Positions 59,613 to 64,000 of a DNA stretch of 64,000 nt are shown one piece after another. The notes beneath the pieces were generated by a model that had not been told where the DNA came from, made no database searches, and worked only from the letters and a program-made list of their open reading frames with translations. Numbering within the stretch: the stretch's first letter is position 1; every line of letters begins with the position of its first letter. The DNA comes from Isoetes taiwanensis (taxonomy: Eukaryota > Streptophyta > Lycopodiopsida > Isoetales > Isoetaceae), in contig JAJEKV010000090.1 in assembly GCA_021234155.1 (NCBI GenBank), positions 3,338,479 through 3,402,478 of the forward strand. Direction: 5' to 3'. A program made the translations under genes and the position numbers.

Positions 59613-62170
59613 TCAAATTATCTTTCCCTTCCCCTTCTCATCCGTTCCCTAACACGTTTAGTATTTGGTTGCAGCTGAATATTCAGGAGTATACTATCAT
59701 TGGTACTTGCTAAAGTTCGGATCCTGGTTCGATCTTTGTTCTTTCTTTTCATATCAGAATTTTGAGTCTTTGGTGGCAAAGTATGTATGCTTACCTATGA
59801 AAAATTTAAAAGATTCACAAATTATCATCAAAAAAGAAGTGTACGCGGCTATTTAACTCTCTATTGTATGAAGATCAACTTTGACCTAGCCATTATCTCT
59901 ATATCACATGTACATATGATCTGTATATAATTAAAGCATTGTGCGTTTGTACTTCCACATATAGATTGTGCACGTGTTCTATTACATGTGCTTTTCGCAC
60001 ATGGAAAAATTTGAATTTAGGATTTCTTCTCTTGCTTAATGAGATATAAACGAGAAACATTGTGAACTTCGTTTATAGACATGGTAGATTGTAAATATGT
60101 AAATTCACTTTTCTTCCCTCAAGAATGATCTACAACTCTCCTTGATTATCAAACTTCACCTTTTGTATATATGTGCGTTACCTACATGCATATAAATCAT
60201 TCTCGCCAAGATTTGATTCTTTCGATGCCTTAGATTGTGCGATGGCGGATTTGTCTTTCATAGTAATTCTTATCCACTTCAACACACGTTTTTGCGTGGT
60301 CGGTTCAAGCTCCAGATGCCGACATAATCATAGCCAACTTCTTCTCTCTTACTTTGTTTGTTCAGTAATCTCAGAGCTGAACAAGGTGCATTTCTGTTCC
60401 ATTGCTTTTTGTTTAGAATTCGATTCCTTTCTTCTTCATTTTCTCAATCTGCACAAGATTTTTGTTTAAAACAGAGCTCAGCCAACAAGTAAAGAAGTCT
60501 AGAAATAGACTCTTCCATCATTTATTGTCATAGAATCGCATCCAACAATAGGCCCATTTTTTACATGCAAATTAGCTTTCTATTTTCAAGCAAGAATTTC
60601 TCTTATTTGTAGAACAAGCATAACATCACTTAGTTGCTTGCTCAAGGTCTTTTAAAGACTAGTGAAAATGCCCACAAAACTAGCTCTAGGGCCATGGACT
60701 TTTCTATTACGGAAAGGGTAAACCTTGCCATTGAAATGGATTGGTATAAACTTCTTATGAGAATTGAGAAGGACAACATGGAAAAGATGAATAACCAGTT
60801 CAAGAACAGGTTGATGTATTTATTTTAGCAAGAAGCCACATGCCTGTCTTCACATTTACCATGTTCGTGCACCTTGATCCGTGCGCTAAGGGTCATAGAA
60901 TTTGTATCACAATATCCTAAACCTTTTCAGCAATCATCCTTAAACCCAAGAGCTTTTGCTGTAAAATTACCCACAACCTCTTCTCCTAAAACTGAACAAT
61001 TTAAGAATTGTAGTGCATATCATGATTTTGAGGTTGGGACTTTGTAGGGTTTCGTTCATCAACAGCTTTGCAGGCTCAAGGTTTCAAATTACAGTTTTGC
61101 ATTTCGATTTTGGTTCTTTTTAAATTTGGTGGTTCTATAATTTGCTCAGATGGAAAATAATGTGAAGTTTGATGCCTATTGCATTTCGATTTTGCAGTAG
61201 CCAATGGTGCCCCATGCCCAAAGACGAGATCTAACAATTATGGTGAGTATAATAATATTTTTTTTTAAAAAAGGAGGAAAGTGATACACGCTGCTTTATT
61301 ATGGCATAATTACATAATATGCAGCTTGACTTCATTCTGGACATTGAATGATTTTTCGAAGTCCAAATGCTACAATATGATAATTGAAGTGAAGTTTATC
61401 ATTTCTGATTTTGCCGCTCATTCTTGCAGGCAACATATGATAGGTCATGTGCCATACTTTTCTTGCCCGTGCCATTAGGATACATTGGCCTCTCAAGTGC
61501 TCAGAACATTATTTCTCTTCTAGAGCAGCAAAGGAGCAACAGGAAGGGAAATGTTACATTGTTATTAGGGAAGTTGAGAACTGCACGGTGCTGCAGATAT
61601 GAGGTACATATATCACTGTGCATATTGCAAGCAGTTGATGAAGACAAATCAGGTGCTCTTGGCTTCCAAATGAATGCGTCATTCACAAGGCACCCAAAAA
61701 TAGAACCAATATAGGTTTTTTCCTTGGTTATATATAGAAAACCATTCAATGAAACTAATGCAGCTTTGGGGGTTAATTTCATTAAAAACCTTATATGGCT
61801 AAGCCATGTGGTTTCCTCATGTGTTTTATTTAAGTGGTATTTTGACAAAGTAATTATCAGTGGTTCATATATGGTATTTATTAAGGTGGTTTTTTAACAT
61901 ATTTAGTAGCAGTTCTTTAATATAGTGCTTCATGTGTGTAGTTCGTTGAAATGGTATAGTATGGTGGTAAAAAGACATGGTATAATATGGTGTTTTTTAG
62001 CATAGTTCTTACAAGTGTTAAAATAAGTTGGTAAATTTCAATGGTTCTTAATGTGCTAAAATATCAATTCCAGGGCCTTCCGAAATTATTGCATCCAAAC
62101 TATAATGGTATTGCGTTTAAACCATAATGGATTTCCATAGAATGCAATGGTTTCTAACAAGTTAGGAACT
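59613..62170. other. KNOX 3' flank, no recognised gene
   Basis: AT-rich. ORFs at 60173-60469, 60634-60828 and 61424-61714 have no recognisable domain. The last (YIGLSSAQNIISLLEQQ) follows TTCTTGCAG and ends near a GAGGTAC, so it could be an isolated exon, but I cannot support more. Confidence 0.35.
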
Positions 62171-62176
62171 ATAAAC

Positions 62177-62361
62177 CACTAGTGTGCTATTGTCAAACCG
62201 TAATTGTTTTCACCTAGAATGCAATGGTTTTCTTAACAAGTTAAAACTTGTAAATCACTAGTGTTTTATTGCTTAGCATGTGGTGGGTTCTTCGCGTGGG
62301 TAAGTCACTAGTGTGCTATTGTCAAACCATAATTGTTTTCACCTAAAATGCAATGGTTTTC
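62177..62361. repeat. Direct repeat, 129-bp period
   Basis: CACTAGTGTGCTATTGTCAA and the next 35 bases, to GCAATGGTTTT, occur at 62177 and 62306. The surrounding 61.85-62.4 kb is rich in related 'atggtttt' runs. Confidence 0.75.
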
Positions 62362-62560
62362 TGCGGGTTCTTCACGCAACCATTTCTTAAGTCTTTATTA
62401 TTGTTGGGTACGGTCTTTGCTATGTGGCAACATGACATTTTCTAAAACACAAAAGTTCAAAGTGCAACCCATAAAAATATCCTCAATGTGAAACAATATT
62501 TTCAGTAATAAACTGGAGCTGAGAGAATTGGAACCCATAACACAATATGTTCTCTGGAAA

Positions 62561-63866
62561 TTATTTTCCTCCTAACTCTAATGGATAAAATGCATGAACC
62601 ACTTCATGCTTTAGATGCTCAAATTCCAACCAAAGTTCTGGTAAGTTCTGATACCAAAGATCGTGTTCAGAATGTGGACATAGAGATGAGATTTGATCTG
62701 ATGGGTGATGCTTTGCAAAACCTGATATAGAAGTTAGGCTTGCTCCAGGTTTAAAATATTCAAGAAAATCAATCTGCCATGGAGAAAACCAACTTAAATC
62801 CATCAGACACCATATAAATTGACATGTAAAACATTGTGCATAATAATTGGCCCTTCACTTTGAGCCTCTGGCAGTACAGAAGAAGTCTTATTCAGCAGTG
62901 ATAACGGATTCAAACTCTTCTTCAGGAAGAGAATCTATGGCATTACCTTCTTTGGTACTGGACTCTGTTTATGTACCTCTATTTGAAGCTCCATTTACAA
63001 TCGCTACATCCAATGCTACATGAAACATAGAAAATAACATGCCATAAAATACATAAAGCTATGGCGCCCATGCAAATCAAGCACCAGACATGCTGCGTTT
63101 ACCAATCTGCAATTGTAGCAATCTCTGAGTTTCATTTTCAGAGAGGAGGCCTTTGCAAATCTAAGTTTTCATTTTTGGTTCATCCTTCCAAATAACCTTT
63201 TTAAATGCTAAAACAAAACAGGAGAGACAAAAAAAAATATTAAAAAGCTGCTTTGTCCAAAGCCTTTGGACCAATATCAAAATAAAGAGGCATAACAATC
63301 TACTATTGGTATAAACACAGGCGTAAAGATTACCACAGACTTTTGCTCCCTCCATGTTTTAGCCTCTCATACTTCCTTTGACAATTAAAAATAAATTCAT
63401 AAAAATACCCCTGTGCTCCACTTCCTGGGCCACCAGATGCTTTTTTGTCACTTTTATGCCTTGTTTCCAGGTCTTTCTAGGGCAATAGGAGATATAAGGC
63501 CTTCTACCACTCCCCATGAATACAGGTGTTTTTGAGAAGACAACAATTCTCCATTTACGTTAAGTGTGGCAACTAAATTTGCAAAAGTCTTACCAATCTG
63601 TCAAGAAAGTCTAAAGAAGAAAATGCAATTGCGCATAGAGGTATGCCTCTGAGACTGCCACATTGAATCCGGAAGGGAGAGCTTCCATTCTGCATTCTTT
63701 AGCATTAGATCCAATGAAGCGGAAAATAGACAGATAAAGAATTAAAGACTAAACTGCCAACCTTATAAGGCTCAATAGAGTCGAAACCTAGCACGATAGT
63801 AGCTCCTGGAAGAATTAGAAAACCTAGATGAGAATTTGCATCCGTGCAAGGAAAAGCAGTTGGCGC
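62561..63866 (-). CDS. Exon-like pieces of an unrecognised gene, partial
   Basis: A minus-strand block at 63866-63762 is preceded by TTAATTTGTAG and ends TATAAG|GTTGGC. It reads APTAFPCTDANSHL and ILPGATIVLGFDSIEPYK without stops. A second block at about 63700-63615 gives MEALPSGFNVAVSEAYLYAQ. A third, at 62803-62561, gives WFSPWQIDFLEYFKPGASL and LWLEFEHLKHEVVHAFYPLE before a stop, and could be the last exon. Another exon may lie at 63890-64000, running off the window. The protein-like composition and splice signals suggest a real gene, but I do not recognise the family and the joins are unproven. Confidence 0.4.
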
Positions 63867-64000
63867 CTACAAATTAAGAAAAAGACATCCTTACGGTCCT
63901 CAAATCCAGCATTAACATGGGATCTTTCGACGGGAAGGCTCACCATAGTCCAACGGCTCCCTCTCACTACCACGACCTGGACACAGAGCTCCATCTTCAA

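Noticed and set aside
1-64000. CRISPR arrays, rRNA or complete tRNA genes
   Set aside because: None seen. The tRNA-like boxes at 25.0-25.5 kb belong to SINE units, not to a folded tRNA.

Overview
This window is land-plant nuclear DNA, mostly transposable elements, with one clear host gene near the right end: a class II KNOX (TALE) homeobox gene at 55.7-59.6 kb in five exons. Plant identity rests on the KNOX gene, on copia, chromovirus, Helitron and L1 types typical of plant genomes, and on plant-style retrotransposon primer sites for initiator tRNA-Met. The KNOX protein differs from angiosperm class II sequences I know at several positions. With the old, repeat-rich flanks this makes a fern or other non-flowering lineage my best guess, but the species is not determined.

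Layout. 1-1.3 kb: decayed Ty3/gypsy RNase H and integrase. 3.6-24.5 kb: a three-level nest. A plus-strand Helitron (Rep-side half 3.6-4.85 kb, helicase half 22.3-24.5 kb) is split by a minus-strand chromodomain-bearing Ty3/gypsy element (4.86-22.29 kb), which is itself split by a nearly intact plus-strand Ty1/copia element (6.955-12.523 kb). 25.0-25.5 kb: three tandem tRNA-like SINE units. 26.2-27.5 kb: a poly(A)-tailed retroposed sequence with a 10-bp target duplication. 27.5-39.8 kb: AT-rich sequence with non-LTR fragments and short tandem repeats. 39.8-50.5 kb: a copia relic cut by LINE pieces, an L1-like LINE with ORF1, a second 5'-truncated LINE, and exon-like blocks of an unrecognised coiled-coil gene. 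53.9-54.1 kb: a foldback MITE with perfect 39-bp inverted repeats and a 9-bp target duplication, upstream of the KNOX gene. 62.5-64 kb: exon-like pieces of an unrecognised minus-strand gene.

The most striking feature is in the chromovirus. Between its 5' LTR/primer binding site and gag lie about 4.5 kb holding two extra transcription-unit-like modules. Each has a CTATAAATAG TATA box and is associated with a pair of long imperfect palindromes. The first ATG after the upstream TATA box begins a reading frame whose first ten residues are M plus A1-K9 of the histone H3 tail (MARTKQTARK). It is followed by charged, Lys/Glu-rich, non-histone sequence. The same element carries a chromodomain-like segment after integrase, so one retroelement may encode both an H3-tail mimic and an H3-tail reader.

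A second broad signal is technical or epigenetic. Differences between the two copies of each LTR pair cluster at CAG/CTG sites and are often indels, for example CAG read as CAAAG or CG. This suggests consensus errors at CHG-methylated cytosines, and would explain many of the frameshifts in the transposon genes. Frameshifts here should therefore not be read automatically as decay.
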